The position numbers and the translations under genes are program-made. Positions 38,966 to 48,008 of a stretch of 64,000 nt of DNA are shown in pieces. The stretch is from the NCBI GenBank assembly GCA_041874755.1, contig CP102611.1:2108001-2172000 (forward strand), written 5' to 3'. Positions within the stretch are counted from its first letter, which is position 1. Every line of letters starts with the position of its first letter. Below the pieces are notes generated by a model, which was not told the DNA's origin, ran no database searches, and saw only the letters and a program-made list of their open reading frames with translations. This stretch comes from Chitinibacter sp. SCUT-21 (GTDB lineage: Bacteria; Pseudomonadota; Gammaproteobacteria; Burkholderiales; Chitinibacteraceae).

Positions 38966-39961
38966 ATGACTTTATTATCTGTAAATAATCTAGGCGTGGA
39001 CTTTGGCACGCACGATGGTGTGGTCAGCGCAGTGAACGGCGTGTCTTTCGAGCTTGATCGCGGCCAGACCTTGGGTATCGTTGGCGAATCAGGTTCAGGT
39101 AAAAGCCAGACTGTATTGGCGATGATGGGTTTGTTGGCCAAAAACGGTAAACCAAGCGGCGAAGTGCTATTCGAAGGCAAAAACCTGCTGACGATGCCAA
39201 CGCGTGATTTAAACCGCATTCGCGGTAATCGCGTCGCGATGATTTTCCAGGACCCGATGACCTCGCTCAACCCGTATCTGACGGTTGAACGTCAGATGAC
39301 CGAGGTGTTGGAGCTACACAAAAACATGACGCGCCGCGCGGCCAAAACACGCGCGATTGAATTGCTCGAAGCGGTGAAAATCCCTGAAGCTGCGCGCCGA
39401 GTTGATATGTATCCGCACGAGTTTTCGGGCGGTATGCGTCAGCGTGTGATGATCGCGATGGCGTTGTTGTGTGAGCCTGAAGTATTGATTGCGGATGAGC
39501 CAACGACGGCGCTCGACGTGACCGTTCAAGCGCAGATCATTAGCCTGATGCGCGATTTGCAGCGCGATTTTGGCACCGCGATTGTGATGATTACGCACGA
39601 TTTAGGTGTTGTCGCTGGTTTGTGCGATCGCGTGATGGTGATGTACGGCGGCCGCGTGATGGAGCAAGGCACGGCTGATCAAGTGTTCTACCAGCCAAGT
39701 CATCCGTACACCGTCGGTTTGCTGGGCGCTTTGCCGCGACTGGACCACGATGGTGATAAGCTGGTGTCAATTCCGGGCAACCCGCCGAATATGGCCCACA
39801 TGCCGAAAGGCTGTGCCTTTAGCGAACGCTGTACTTTGGTTGGCGCACAATGCCATGACGAGCGACCAAGCCTGATCCAATTACCAAACGGTGTACAGCG
39901 CGCCTGCCATAAATCACTGGAAGAAGTGGTCCAGCTAAAGGAGTTAAGCCATGTCCGCTGA
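38966..39961 (+). CDS. oppD: Oligopeptide ABC transporter ATP-binding protein OppD
   Basis: 331 residues. Walker [10 protein letters not shown]-loop region MIFQDPMTSLNPYLTV, signature FSGGMRQR, Walker [13 protein letters not shown], and the C-terminal cysteine segment CAFSERCTLVGAQC. RBS AAGGAAAG. Ends 11 bp inside oppF. Confidence 0.95.
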   Translation: MTLLSVNNLGVDFGTHDGVVSAVNGVSFELDRGQTLGIVGESGSGKSQTVLAMMGLLAKNGKPSGEVLFEGKNLLTMPTRDLNRIRGNRVAMIFQDPMTSLNPYLTVERQMTEVLELHKNMTRRAAKTRAIELLEAVKIPEAARRVDMYPHEFSGGMRQRVMIAMALLCEPEVLIADEPTTALDVTVQAQIISLMRDLQRDFGTAIVMITHDLGVVAGLCDRVMVMYGGRVMEQGTADQVFYQPSHPYTVGLLGALPRLDHDGDKLVSIPGNPPNMAHMPKGCAFSERCTLVGAQCHDERPSLIQLPNGVQRACHKSLEEVVQLKELSHVR

Positions 39962-40940
39962 ACGCAAGCCTATTCTGTCGATTCGTGATTTAAAAGTTCA
40001 CTTTAGAGTAAAAAGCGATAAAGGCTTTTTCCAACCAACGCGCACGCTGAAAGCCGTGGATGGTGTGTCCTTTGATTTGCACGAAGGCGAAACGCTCGGC
40101 ATCGTCGGTGAATCGGGCTGTGGTAAATCGACTTTATCGCGCGGTATTTTAAATTTAATTCCCGCCACCAGCGGCAGCATTGTGTGGATGGGCAAAGAGC
40201 TGAACCAAGCCAGCGCCAAAGAATGGCAAGCCGTGCGCCGCGAAGTGCAAATGATCTTCCAAGACCCGCTCGCCTCGCTCGACCCGCGGATGACGGTGGC
40301 GCAAATTATCGCCGAGCCGCTGCACACGCATTACCCTGAACTCGGTAAAGAAGAAGTGATGAGCCGCGTGCGCGCGATGATGAAGCGCGTCGGCTTGACC
40401 GAGCAGCAAATCAACCGTTATCCGCACGAATTCTCAGGTGGCCAGTGCCAGCGTATCGGTATTGCGCGTGCGCTGATTTTGCAACCGAAGTTGATTATTT
40501 GTGACGAGCCAGTATCGGCGCTCGATGTATCGATTCAGGCGCAGATCATCAACTTGCTCAAAGAATTGCAGCAAGAAATGGGCTTGGCGCTGATCTTTAT
40601 CGCGCACGATCTGGCCGTGGTGAAGCATATTTCTGATCGCATTTTGGTGATGTATTTGGGCCGCGAAATGGAGTTGGCTGAAAAACACGCCTTGTACGAT
40701 CATCCGCGCCACCCGTACACCAAGGCGCTGTTGTCGGCGATTCCGATTCCCGATCCAGAATTGGAGCGCAGCAAGGTGATCCAAATTCTGCACGGCGATC
40801 TGCCTTCGCCGATCAACCCGCCAAGCGGCTGCGTCTTCCGCACACGCTGCCCACGTGCGCAAACGATCTGCAGCGAGCAAGTGCCACAACTGCGCGTTGT
40901 AGACGATAGATCCCAAGTCAGCTGCTTGATTTCTGACTAA
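39951..40940 (+). CDS. oppF: Oligopeptide ABC transporter ATP-binding protein OppF
   Basis: 329 residues. Walker [10 protein letters not shown], signature FSGGQCQR, Walker B LIICDEPVSALD, and C-terminal CVFRTRCPRAQTIC. Completes the Opp importer. A strong terminator follows. Confidence 0.95.
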   Translation: MSAERKPILSIRDLKVHFRVKSDKGFFQPTRTLKAVDGVSFDLHEGETLGIVGESGCGKSTLSRGILNLIPATSGSIVWMGKELNQASAKEWQAVRREVQMIFQDPLASLDPRMTVAQIIAEPLHTHYPELGKEEVMSRVRAMMKRVGLTEQQINRYPHEFSGGQCQRIGIARALILQPKLIICDEPVSALDVSIQAQIINLLKELQQEMGLALIFIAHDLAVVKHISDRILVMYLGREMELAEKHALYDHPRHPYTKALLSAIPIPDPELERSKVIQILHGDLPSPINPPSGCVFRTRCPRAQTICSEQVPQLRVVDDRSQVSCLISD

Positions 40941-40970
40941 TAAAAAAGGACGCTAAGGCGTCCTTTTTTA
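40941..40970 (+). terminator. Terminator of the oppBCDF operon
   Basis: TAAAAAAGGACGC (40941-40953) and GCGTCCTTTTTTA (40958-40970) form a perfect 13-bp stem with a TAAG loop and T-run. Confidence 0.93.
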
Positions 40971-41019
40971 TAGGTATAGCTTTGTAGCTAATATCAGATA
41001 TGGCCTGTAGGTATATACC

Positions 41020-41445
41020 TTAGCTTAATGCTTTGCTTAGTGCCGCGACCGAGGCTGAATCAGGCAGGTGAGCCAATGAACCTAAAAACGCTTGGCGAAT
41101 ATTGTCACTTCTTTGCGTGAGTACTTCTTCGCTGACAGCCAATTGGTCAGCGAGGTGCTTAAGTTGTGCTTTTTCTTCCGCGCTATAGTTGCCGTCGGCA
41201 AAAGCGCAGGCCAGACATAAATCGATGACCAGTTCACGATCGGCGGGTGCTGGTAAATGGCTGGGGTCAAATGGTGCAGGCTGGGCTGGATCAAATGTGC
41301 CTAGCTCGGGAGCGCTGCTCCAGAATTCGGCAATCAGGGCAGTTTCTGCAGGATGCAGGCCGTGAAGACGTGCGACGCTGAGCATGGCGTAACAAGCTTG
41401 GCGAATTTGTTCGGCATTTAAAGGATCGATTTGAGCGTTTTGCAT
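41020..41445 (-). CDS. TerB-like protein, last gene of the PspA-AAA operon
   Basis: 141 residues, all helical and soluble. CLACAFADGNYSAEEKAQLKHLADQL followed by VSEEVL resembles the TerB/DjlA helical metal-associated domain found in tellurite-resistance and membrane-stress clusters. Ten bases after the AAA ATPase gene, RBS TAGGAAA. TerB proteins are thought to work at the membrane with partner complexes; the role here is inferred from context. Confidence 0.72.
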   Translation of the reverse strand: MQNAQIDPLNAEQIRQACYAMLSVARLHGLHPAETALIAEFWSSAPELGTFDPAQPAPFDPSHLPAPADRELVIDLCLACAFADGNYSAEEKAQLKHLADQLAVSEEVLTQRSDNIRQAFLGSLAHLPDSASVAALSKALS

Positions 41446-41455
41446 AATGGGTTTC

Positions 41456-43246
41456 CTAATTCAGTAGCGTACTAAGTTGGGATAATTCAGCGCGAAGTTC
41501 AGTTAAATCAGCCGATTTCATCGTTGTCGGCAACCACGAGCGGCGCGAGCTTTCAAAGACAGCCAAGAGCTCCATCATGCGTATCATTTGCGCATTATTG
41601 GGGCGAATAAAATCATTCGCCGCTTGCTGCAATAATGGCGTGCTCAGTGTCACTGGCTGGGTTTCAAACAGCGACGCCGCGAGCAAAACGACGGCTTCTA
41701 AATCGGCATTAGAGTAATTGGCAATGCTCTCGCCCAGCTCATCGAGCGAGCCGGCACTTGCATCAAAAGCAATGGCGTGGCGTTTAAGCAGTGACTGTAA
41801 AATCAGGCTGCGCTCGGCGACGGTTTGTGCATAAAAAAACGGAATTTTCACGTCCAACCGACCCGGGCGTTTAATATCACCGTCCAATTTATCGGGGCGA
41901 TTGGTCATTAAAATTGTCAGCACATTGCCGCGATTGTCGGTGTCCGACATAAACGTTTTCAAGCGGGCAATCACGCGCGAGCTGGTGCCGCCATCGTTGT
42001 CTTCGCTGCGCGAACCAAAGCTGCGATCACCTTCATCAATAATCAAGGCCACAGGCCCCATGACTTTGAGTAGCGATAAAACACGTTCGAGGTTGGTTTC
42101 GGTGGCGCCAACCCATTGTGAGCGGAAGTTTTTCAGCATAACGCCAGTTAAACCCGCCGATTTCAAAAAGGCGTTGATAACAAAGGTTTTACCCGAGCCC
42201 ATCGGCCCAACTGCCAACACGCCCATCGGCGCACGCTGTAAATCATTGGCGCGTAGCGTTTGGGCAATACGCATTAGCTCATCGCGAATGGCTTGATTGC
42301 CGCCAACTACGCTTAGATCATGCTTGGGCTGAATAATTTCGATCAGTCCGGCGCATTCTTTTTCTAAAATTTCACGCTTTCTTTGCTGGATGATGGTTAA
42401 AAACGCATCTTCTTGCTGTGGTGAACTTTGCTGCGGCGCGATCAGTTTTTGAATCGCTTGTGGGCTCATCCCTGCCGTGACTTTGGTGTACGTTTGCGCT
42501 CGCGCTTCGGCATCGGCTGAATCTTTGAGTAGATTCAGAATCAGCGCGTAACGCTCTTGCTCAGCCAAGGTGTTAGTTTGTGCGCCTTGGCTGACTATGC
42601 TGCCAATTTGCACCAAGCGCAGCCCTGCGGTATGCGCCGCAATGCGGCTAATTTCATCGCTACTCATGCCAGCCGCTTGGACGGACAAGGCTTGCTGGCG
42701 CAAGGAAAGGTTGGGGAGTGCAATATCGATCGCGACGATGCGCGGATTGCTGAGCAAAGCTGGCGCGAGAGTCGATAAAGATTCGGCAACTAAAATCACA
42801 ATCGAATCGGCCGCATCTAATTCGGCAGCCAATGACCAGCGATGCAAGGTGGTAATGGCCCCGCGTTCGTCGAACGATAGGGCATGCGTTTCGGCGGCTG
42901 GGAATATGGTTTCGGCGTACGGTACGATTAGGCCGATATTGGCGTTTTGGGCTTGCATTTGATTTTCAAGATAATCAAATGCACCCATAAGCGAGCGATC
43001 GTCACCGCTAGGGGGCTTTATGCTGGGTGCTGCGCGTACCGTGCGGATGCCTTGGGCTAGCGTTAACTCGAAAACGCCCGCTTTTTTTTGTAGCAACTGA
43101 TCGAGCACTTGCTGCATTTGGCACAGCTGATTGCCTAGCAAATATTGGTCAAACACATTGCCGTGCAGAATAAAAACGCTGGCTTCACCGGCTTGGTAAC
43201 GCTCGCGGATTTCTGTGGCCCAGTCGGGTAAGGTTTGCTTGTCCAT
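41456..43246 (-). CDS. AAA+ ATPase of the Ycf46/SpoVK/Vps4 type
   Basis: 596 residues. The C-terminal half is an intact classical AAA domain: Walker A GPMGSGKT (347-354), pore-loop-like FRSQWVGATE (374-383), Walker B ALIIDEGD (400-407), and second region of homology TNRPDKLD...RPGRLD with finger arginines near 460 and 463. The N-terminal half (about 20-230; VFILHGNVFDQYLL, SIVILVAES, IVAIDIALPNL) has AAA-like strand patterns but no Walker A, suggesting a degenerate AAA module as in Ycf46. Adjacent to PspA, whose fold is ESCRT-III, it is a good candidate remodeller or disassemblase of PspA polymers; that pairing is inference. Confidence 0.85.
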   Translation of the reverse strand: MDKQTLPDWATEIRERYQAGEASVFILHGNVFDQYLLGNQLCQMQQVLDQLLQKKAGVFELTLAQGIRTVRAAPSIKPPSGDDRSLMGAFDYLENQMQAQNANIGLIVPYAETIFPAAETHALSFDERGAITTLHRWSLAAELDAADSIVILVAESLSTLAPALLSNPRIVAIDIALPNLSLRQQALSVQAAGMSSDEISRIAAHTAGLRLVQIGSIVSQGAQTNTLAEQERYALILNLLKDSADAEARAQTYTKVTAGMSPQAIQKLIAPQQSSPQQEDAFLTIIQQRKREILEKECAGLIEIIQPKHDLSVVGGNQAIRDELMRIAQTLRANDLQRAPMGVLAVGPMGSGKTFVINAFLKSAGLTGVMLKNFRSQWVGATETNLERVLSLLKVMGPVALIIDEGDRSFGSRSEDNDGGTSSRVIARLKTFMSDTDNRGNVLTILMTNRPDKLDGDIKRPGRLDVKIPFFYAQTVAERSLILQSLLKRHAIAFDASAGSLDELGESIANYSNADLEAVVLLAASLFETQPVTLSTPLLQQAANDFIRPNNAQMIRMMELLAVFESSRRSWLPTTMKSADLTELRAELSQLSTLLN

Positions 43247-43257
43247 GTGTTTTTGGC

Positions 43258-43971
43258 TTACAGCGTTTTATTACTGCTGGCTTGGCTATTGCCTGCGCGA
43301 GCTTGCTTTAGCTGATCCAATTTGGCGCGCGCGTTAATGCTGCCGCTGGTTTGGCGTAGCTTGGCCAATTGTGTGTCCAGATCAGATTCTTTTAACTCAT
43401 CGCCTAATTTTGCGCGCGCAACGGTATTGTTGATGTGCTCGCGTACATTATCCAAGGCGCGTACTTCGGCATCGATCGAGAGGCCTTCGAGTTGATCTTG
43501 AATTTGAATACGCGCTTGAGCGCTTTGAAATTTCGCCAGCATCGCATCGCGTTCGGCATTCAGTTTTTGGATTTCAGCCTTCATGCTATTGAGCGAAGCC
43601 TTGGCCTCATCGGCATCTTTTTGCGCTTCGGCCAAATCCGCGCTGAGCGCTTGAATAGATGCTTCAAGCGCTTCTTTTTTCTGAATCAAGATCATCGCCA
43701 GTTCATCTTGGTTGGTCGCGAGCGCAGCTTCCAAATCCGCAGCAACCTGCGTGAGCTCGCGCTGTGCTTTGTTTAAATTAGCATCAATGGTTTCGCGGCG
43801 GCGAATGACAGCGGCGGTGACGTCTTTTAGGCGAGAGTGTTGGCTCATCATCGCGTCAATGCGATTTTGATACGCAATTTCTGGGTGCTGCTTTTCTACA
43901 TCGGTAATCCATAGCGACATAAAACCACGAAATAAATTGGCCAGTCGCGCCGCTAATTTGATGTCAGACAT
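43258..43971 (-). CDS. PspA/IM30 (ESCRT-III superfamily) protein
   Basis: 237 residues from the ATG at 43971, preceded by AGAGGG. N-terminal helix (LAARLANLFRGFMSLWITDVE) followed by long coiled coil, including RRRETIDANLNKAQRELTQVAADLE, and a C-terminal helical part, as in PspA/Vipp1. These form rods or rings that bind and remodel stressed inner membrane. Divergent from E. coli PspA, and there is no pspF/pspB/pspC nearby; instead it sits in an operon with an AAA+ ATPase. Confidence 0.8.
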   Translation of the reverse strand: MSDIKLAARLANLFRGFMSLWITDVEKQHPEIAYQNRIDAMMSQHSRLKDVTAAVIRRRETIDANLNKAQRELTQVAADLEAALATNQDELAMILIQKKEALEASIQALSADLAEAQKDADEAKASLNSMKAEIQKLNAERDAMLAKFQSAQARIQIQDQLEGLSIDAEVRALDNVREHINNTVARAKLGDELKESDLDTQLAKLRQTSGSINARAKLDQLKQARAGNSQASSNKTL

Positions 43972-43996
43972 AATCAACCCTCTAATTTAAATTGGT

Positions 43997-44842
43997 TCAA
44001 CGTTGAGCTTGCTTGGTGCGAGCCATGGTTTTATTGGGTGTAGCTTCGAGATTGAAATTGAGCTCGTCGGCGATTTCGTCTTCAATTTCTTGGCGCAATT
44101 GCAAATTACTAATCGCATCGGTCAGGCGGATGCCATCTCGCTCTGATGAGTTACTCATCACCAATTGGTAAATTTCAGCCAGCTGGTCCGGCAGCGTTAA
44201 CACTGCCGCTTCAATCGCACTGCGCCGACTGAGCATGCGCTGATGGCGGGCTAATAAATTTTGGTATTCATCGCGCGCACGCGAGAGCTGCCGCACATCC
44301 GCGCCCAGTGCCGGTTTGCTGATTTGGGCATTGAGATCGTTCAGTTTGGCACTGATCTTACGTAAATCTACCGAGGCGGCACGTTCATCAATGCTGAGTA
44401 GCGACAGCCTTAAACTCAGATATTGTGTCGGTACGCTCTGAATTTTTTGTAAATCAGTGCCATTCAAAATCCCCGTTTGTTCTGAAGCGTGTTCAATCAA
44501 GCTGCGAACTTGTTGCCCCAGCATGGCGAACATTTGCTCAATTTCACGGGCGGTTTGTTTACTGCCACATTTGGCGAAAATTTCATCGAGCATGCGCTCG
44601 CTACTCATTGCCGTTTTTTGTTGCAGACGACGCTGATTGGCCCAAGCTCTAAAACTGGGCATATCAGGAATAAACAAACAGGCCAACGTTTCAAGTGCAA
44701 CCGTGGCTAATAAAGGAAAAGCAGCGCCAACGAGGCCAAATGGAAACGAACAAATGACAGCGGTGGCTAGCCCCGCGAGCAACAGCGTAATGTTGCCCGG
44801 GCTCTGAATAAAATCAGCTAAATAATTGCGAGAGTCTGCCAT
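43997..44842 (-). CDS. Unknown membrane protein with cytoplasmic coiled coil
   Basis: 281 residues. I do not recognise the family. Two hydrophobic segments near the N terminus (about 17-34 and 37-56) are followed by a long charged helical region (LSLRLSLLSIDERAASVDLRKIS onward) predicted to be coiled coil, ending basic. It lies between the SBP-LysM gene and pspA with 8- and 19-nt gaps. A plausible role is inner-membrane anchor or adaptor for PspA, as PspB/PspC are in enterics; this is inference. Confidence 0.6.
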   Translation of the reverse strand: MADSRNYLADFIQSPGNITLLLAGLATAVICSFPFGLVGAAFPLLATVALETLACLFIPDMPSFRAWANQRRLQQKTAMSSERMLDEIFAKCGSKQTAREIEQMFAMLGQQVRSLIEHASEQTGILNGTDLQKIQSVPTQYLSLRLSLLSIDERAASVDLRKISAKLNDLNAQISKPALGADVRQLSRARDEYQNLLARHQRMLSRRSAIEAAVLTLPDQLAEIYQLVMSNSSERDGIRLTDAISNLQLRQEIEDEIADELNFNLEATPNKTMARTKQAQR

Positions 44843-44850
44843 TGTCGGAA

Positions 44851-46017
44851 TTAGATTTTCGGTAGAACGAGTTTCTGACCGACTTGAATCAAATTAGGGT
44901 TAGGCAGGTTATTGCGCGCTTCAATTTGACGATAGCGGTTTTGATCACCCAGCTCTCGCGTTGCAATCAAAGAGAGCGTATCGCCTGATTTAACCACGTA
45001 GATTTTTTCCCCATTCGCAGCTGCGCCCGCTTGAACGACTTTGCTACTGATAAAGTATTTGCGCAGCAAATTCAGGTATTCATTCGATTCTTTAACTTTG
45101 CTAATGGCCAGATTGAGGTTTTGCAGTAATTCGCTGTCATTCGCACGAACGCCGATTTTGTAACGCACGTCCGAGTTAGGCAGCTTAGAAATCGCCATCA
45201 CCAAATCGGTATTTTCAACCTCGGAAACACCAAACGGGTAGTCATAAATAATCGCGTCGACTTGCCCGCTGTGAATGGCTCGCGCCATCCAATCGCGTGC
45301 GCCATTGGTCGTCGCATCGCTAAGTTCAATCAACTGTGCGCCGGGTAAATTTTTCTGCGCATAAGCTTTTACGTCTGGGTCGCCCTGCAAAATGCCGATT
45401 CGTTTACCCGTAACATCGGCGATATCACGGATAGTAGAACGAGGTCCGGTGATCAGCGTGTAACCAAAGTCCGAAATATAAGGAACGGTGTAAACCACCC
45501 CCGCCAAATCGCCATCGGCAAAGGTGAGGCCATCAATGGCGATGTCGACACTTGGATTGCCACGATTATCCGTTTTGATTAACTGCTCAGGAACTTCGGG
45601 ATAGGTGTCGACGGCGTGATCGGTGTCGATCACGATTTGTTTAGCATTTTTCGTAAATTCAGCTTGCGCAAACAGTAGGCGCATAAATTCAACGTTAAAA
45701 CCTTTCGCTATGCCATTATCGGTATAAAAGAATGGCTTGGCGGGCGATTGCACGCTGACACGAACTACGCCTTTGTTAATGATGGATTGATAGGTATTGA
45801 AGTTATTTTGCGTGTTTTTAGCTTCGGTGCTTTGAGGGGCTGTGTTAGGGGCAGTTTCAGCGTTGTGCTTGGCAACTGGCGCAGCACTCGTCACAATTTC
45901 AGTGCTTTGTTCTGCCTGAGCAGGATTATTCGACTTATATAAATTCCAAGCGACTGATCCCACCGTGCCCAACACGATGACGGCGATCAGGCCTTTAGCC
46001 AAAGGTGTGAGTTGCAT
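44851..46017 (-). CDS. Membrane-anchored solute-binding (SBP3) protein with C-terminal LysM domain
   Basis: 388 residues. A membrane anchor at about 8-25, a low-complexity linker, then an SBP family 3 domain (about 77-330; GIAKGFNVEFMRLLFAQAEF, DIAIDGLTFADGDLAGVVYTVPY). A LysM domain closes the protein (YVVKSGDTLSLIATRELGD ... NLPNPNLIQVGQKLVLP, 338-388). The anchor places the binding and LysM domains in the periplasm, where LysM would contact peptidoglycan. No transporter genes nearby, so a sensor role for the downstream PspA-AAA module is suggested by context only. Confidence 0.78.
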   Translation of the reverse strand: MQLTPLAKGLIAVIVLGTVGSVAWNLYKSNNPAQAEQSTEIVTSAAPVAKHNAETAPNTAPQSTEAKNTQNNFNTYQSIINKGVVRVSVQSPAKPFFYTDNGIAKGFNVEFMRLLFAQAEFTKNAKQIVIDTDHAVDTYPEVPEQLIKTDNRGNPSVDIAIDGLTFADGDLAGVVYTVPYISDFGYTLITGPRSTIRDIADVTGKRIGILQGDPDVKAYAQKNLPGAQLIELSDATTNGARDWMARAIHSGQVDAIIYDYPFGVSEVENTDLVMAISKLPNSDVRYKIGVRANDSELLQNLNLAISKVKESNEYLNLLRKYFISSKVVQAGAAANGEKIYVVKSGDTLSLIATRELGDQNRYRQIEARNNLPNPNLIQVGQKLVLPKI

Positions 46018-46046
46018 GACAATTACCTATCTGGATAAACAAAAAA

Positions 46047-46685
46047 CTAGCTGAGCGTTCCACCGAGTTTGCGCGAGATGCTTTCAAGTCGTTGGATTTC
46101 TGATTGCAAACGCACTTGTTCCTGCTGTGTGGCCGCGACAGTGCTATTCGCTTGAGTGTGCAATTCTTGCAATGCCTTGGCATGATCAGCTGAGGCCAAC
46201 TCGGCGGCGGCGTGCAATTGGGCAATTTGCTCGTTAATGTCTTTGCGCAATGCTTCATATTGCTGATTGAGCGCGTTTTCCTGCGCAGTTTCGGCATCGC
46301 GAGTCGAGATGATGTTCGCATTGAGCGTATTGCCATGGTTACGTAATGCAGTGACTTTTCGATTGGCATCGTCTAGTACTTCAGCCAAATCCCAAGAGTC
46401 ATCGGCCGCATCCATCGCCGCTACTGCTGCCCGCTGGTTGGCTGGATCCATGGCGCCTAAACCATCGAGGATTTTTAGTAGGCGCTCTGCCGGGAAAGCA
46501 ATGCTCGCTACGCCTTGCTGCTGATAAATATCATTCAGGCTTTGCTCTCTGGGCTGTGTTTCAGTGAGGTTGATCTGCTCGGCGCTGTTAATGGGGGCCG
46601 CGATCTCAACTTGATCGGCGACGGAGTTTGGTTCTGTTTCTGCAACTACCAGCCCAGCTTTCACTAGTAACGATTTCAAGCCCAC
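46047..46685 (-). CDS. Coiled-coil protein, first gene of the PspA-AAA operon
   Basis: 212 residues starting at GTG with Shine-Dalgarno AAGGGA 6 nt upstream. No signal peptide or membrane segment. The first 50 residues are Glu/Gln-rich and probably disordered. A segment IAFPAERLLKILDGLGAMDPANQRAAVAAMDAADDSWDL follows, and the C-terminal 100 residues are a coiled coil. Family not recognised. Likely cytoplasmic scaffold or adaptor of the operon. Confidence 0.6.
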   Translation of the reverse strand: MGLKSLLVKAGLVVAETEPNSVADQVEIAAPINSAEQINLTETQPREQSLNDIYQQQGVASIAFPAERLLKILDGLGAMDPANQRAAVAAMDAADDSWDLAEVLDDANRKVTALRNHGNTLNANIISTRDAETAQENALNQQYEALRKDINEQIAQLHAAAELASADHAKALQELHTQANSTVAATQQEQVRLQSEIQRLESISRKLGGTLS

Positions 46686-46981
46686 GATTTATCCCTTGAA
46701 CAGTGTAAGCAAACTATTTAAATAGCTTTCTTATGGTTGCGTTTATTCAAATGGATTGTACAAGAATGTGGCGGGAGGGTTAATTGCGTTGCGGTGAAGT
46801 GTGCAACACCGCAGCGATAACTTGCGGACTAGTAGTTTGGCGTGCTTGCGTTGCGGCTGGGTGAGTAGTGATCTGGGCGTAAGTGTGCGATCCACATGCT
46901 TGCATGATTGCTTAGGGTATTGCCTTGTAACTATGTATAGATAGGATCTATGAATTGATACTGACTGGGGTATGTGTGGAT
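46686..46981. other. Intergenic region upstream of the PspA-AAA operon
   Basis: 296 bp with no ORF. Contains GCGGTG/CACCGC forming a small inverted repeat near 46795-46815 and must hold the operon promoter. No sigma-54 -24/-12 element was obvious. Confidence 0.5.
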
Positions 46982-47857
46982 TTATTTTGAGGCGGGTTCT
47001 TGGATCGTGGCCACCATGCGTTGAACAGTCACTTCAGGAAAACTGTCTAAAGCTTTAAAATGCGGTGTGAAGCGAAACCCCATACTTTGATATAAGCTGG
47101 TTGCGCTGATATTCAGTGGGGAAACAAACAAAGCCACTTCTGCCGCACCTGCCGCTGCAGCCAATGCCAGAACTCGCTCAATCAGCGCTTTACCAATTCC
47201 GGTTCCGCGATGAGTAGGCGCTACCCACATGGCGATTAGATTAAATTCCTCAGCAGTTTTCACTCCCCCGACGAGCCCGGCCACTTGCTCACCCACGCGG
47301 GCGATGAAGTAGGTTGGCGGCGTGCGATTGGCTGCGCGGTCTTGCCAATCGGCATCGCTATAGGCGGCGACGGTGGCATAACTGAGGCCAAATGCGGTCG
47401 GTGCATCGAGTAGTGATTGCAGTCGGACCTGTTTCAGATCGCGCCAGTCGTTTTCTGTGCAAGCTTGAATTTCGAAAGACATCAGTTCGCCAGTGGCTTT
47501 AAGCCGAGTTTTCTTTTGCACCCAAGCGCCAACAATGACGGTGGGTAAGCAGATTAAAAAACCCAACCACCAGTTACTGCCAGTCTCGGCGACAAAAATC
47601 GAGCCTAAAGTACCGCTTGCGGCGGCGTGTAGTAGGGGCTGGCTGATGGCCAGTTGGGCGGTGAGATAGCCTGCCATTAAAAAGCTAAGCAATCGAAAGG
47701 ATAACAGCATGATGCTGGCACTGGCAGCAATCAAGTGGTTTTCCGCCGCTTGAGCCCAAAGCAAAGTCAGCAAGCCAAAAAAGAAGGCGACAAAGCTTGC
47801 GACCACCATCACCAAAAGCCCGCTGGCAATTGCTGAAAACTTGATGTGTGAGAACAT
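46982..47857 (-). CDS. Four-helix membrane domain fused to a GNAT acetyltransferase
   Basis: 291 residues from the ATG at 47857, preceded by AGGGGGAAAA; the longer ORF start lacks this RBS. Four hydrophobic segments in the first 125 residues, then a basic linker (QKKTRLKATGEL) and a GNAT domain (about 140-290) with acetyl-CoA motif APTHRGTGIGKALIERVLALA and SPLNISATSLYQSMGF. It would present the acetyltransferase at the inner face of the membrane. Substrate unknown. Confidence 0.8.
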   Translation of the reverse strand: MFSHIKFSAIASGLLVMVVASFVAFFFGLLTLLWAQAAENHLIAASASIMLLSFRLLSFLMAGYLTAQLAISQPLLHAAASGTLGSIFVAETGSNWWLGFLICLPTVIVGAWVQKKTRLKATGELMSFEIQACTENDWRDLKQVRLQSLLDAPTAFGLSYATVAAYSDADWQDRAANRTPPTYFIARVGEQVAGLVGGVKTAEEFNLIAMWVAPTHRGTGIGKALIERVLALAAAAGAAEVALFVSPLNISATSLYQSMGFRFTPHFKALDSFPEVTVQRMVATIQEPASK

Positions 47858-47951
47858 TTTTCCCCCTGCTCTTGAGCTCGTCAGCCGCAGCACATGCGGC
47901 CCTGATTTGGGTAATACGTCATTTCTTACTGCGTTTTAATAGCGTAGATAT

Positions 47952-47982
47952 AAAAAAACCGGCGCTAAGCGCCGGTTTTGGA
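47952..47982 (-). terminator. Terminator of the M60-like metalloprotease gene
   Basis: AAAACCGGCGC (47955-47965) and GCGCCGGTTTT (47969-47979), TAA loop; on the minus strand the stem is followed by a T-run. Confidence 0.88.
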
Positions 47983-48008
47983 TTGAACTGATCAACGTGA
48001 CAGGATAA

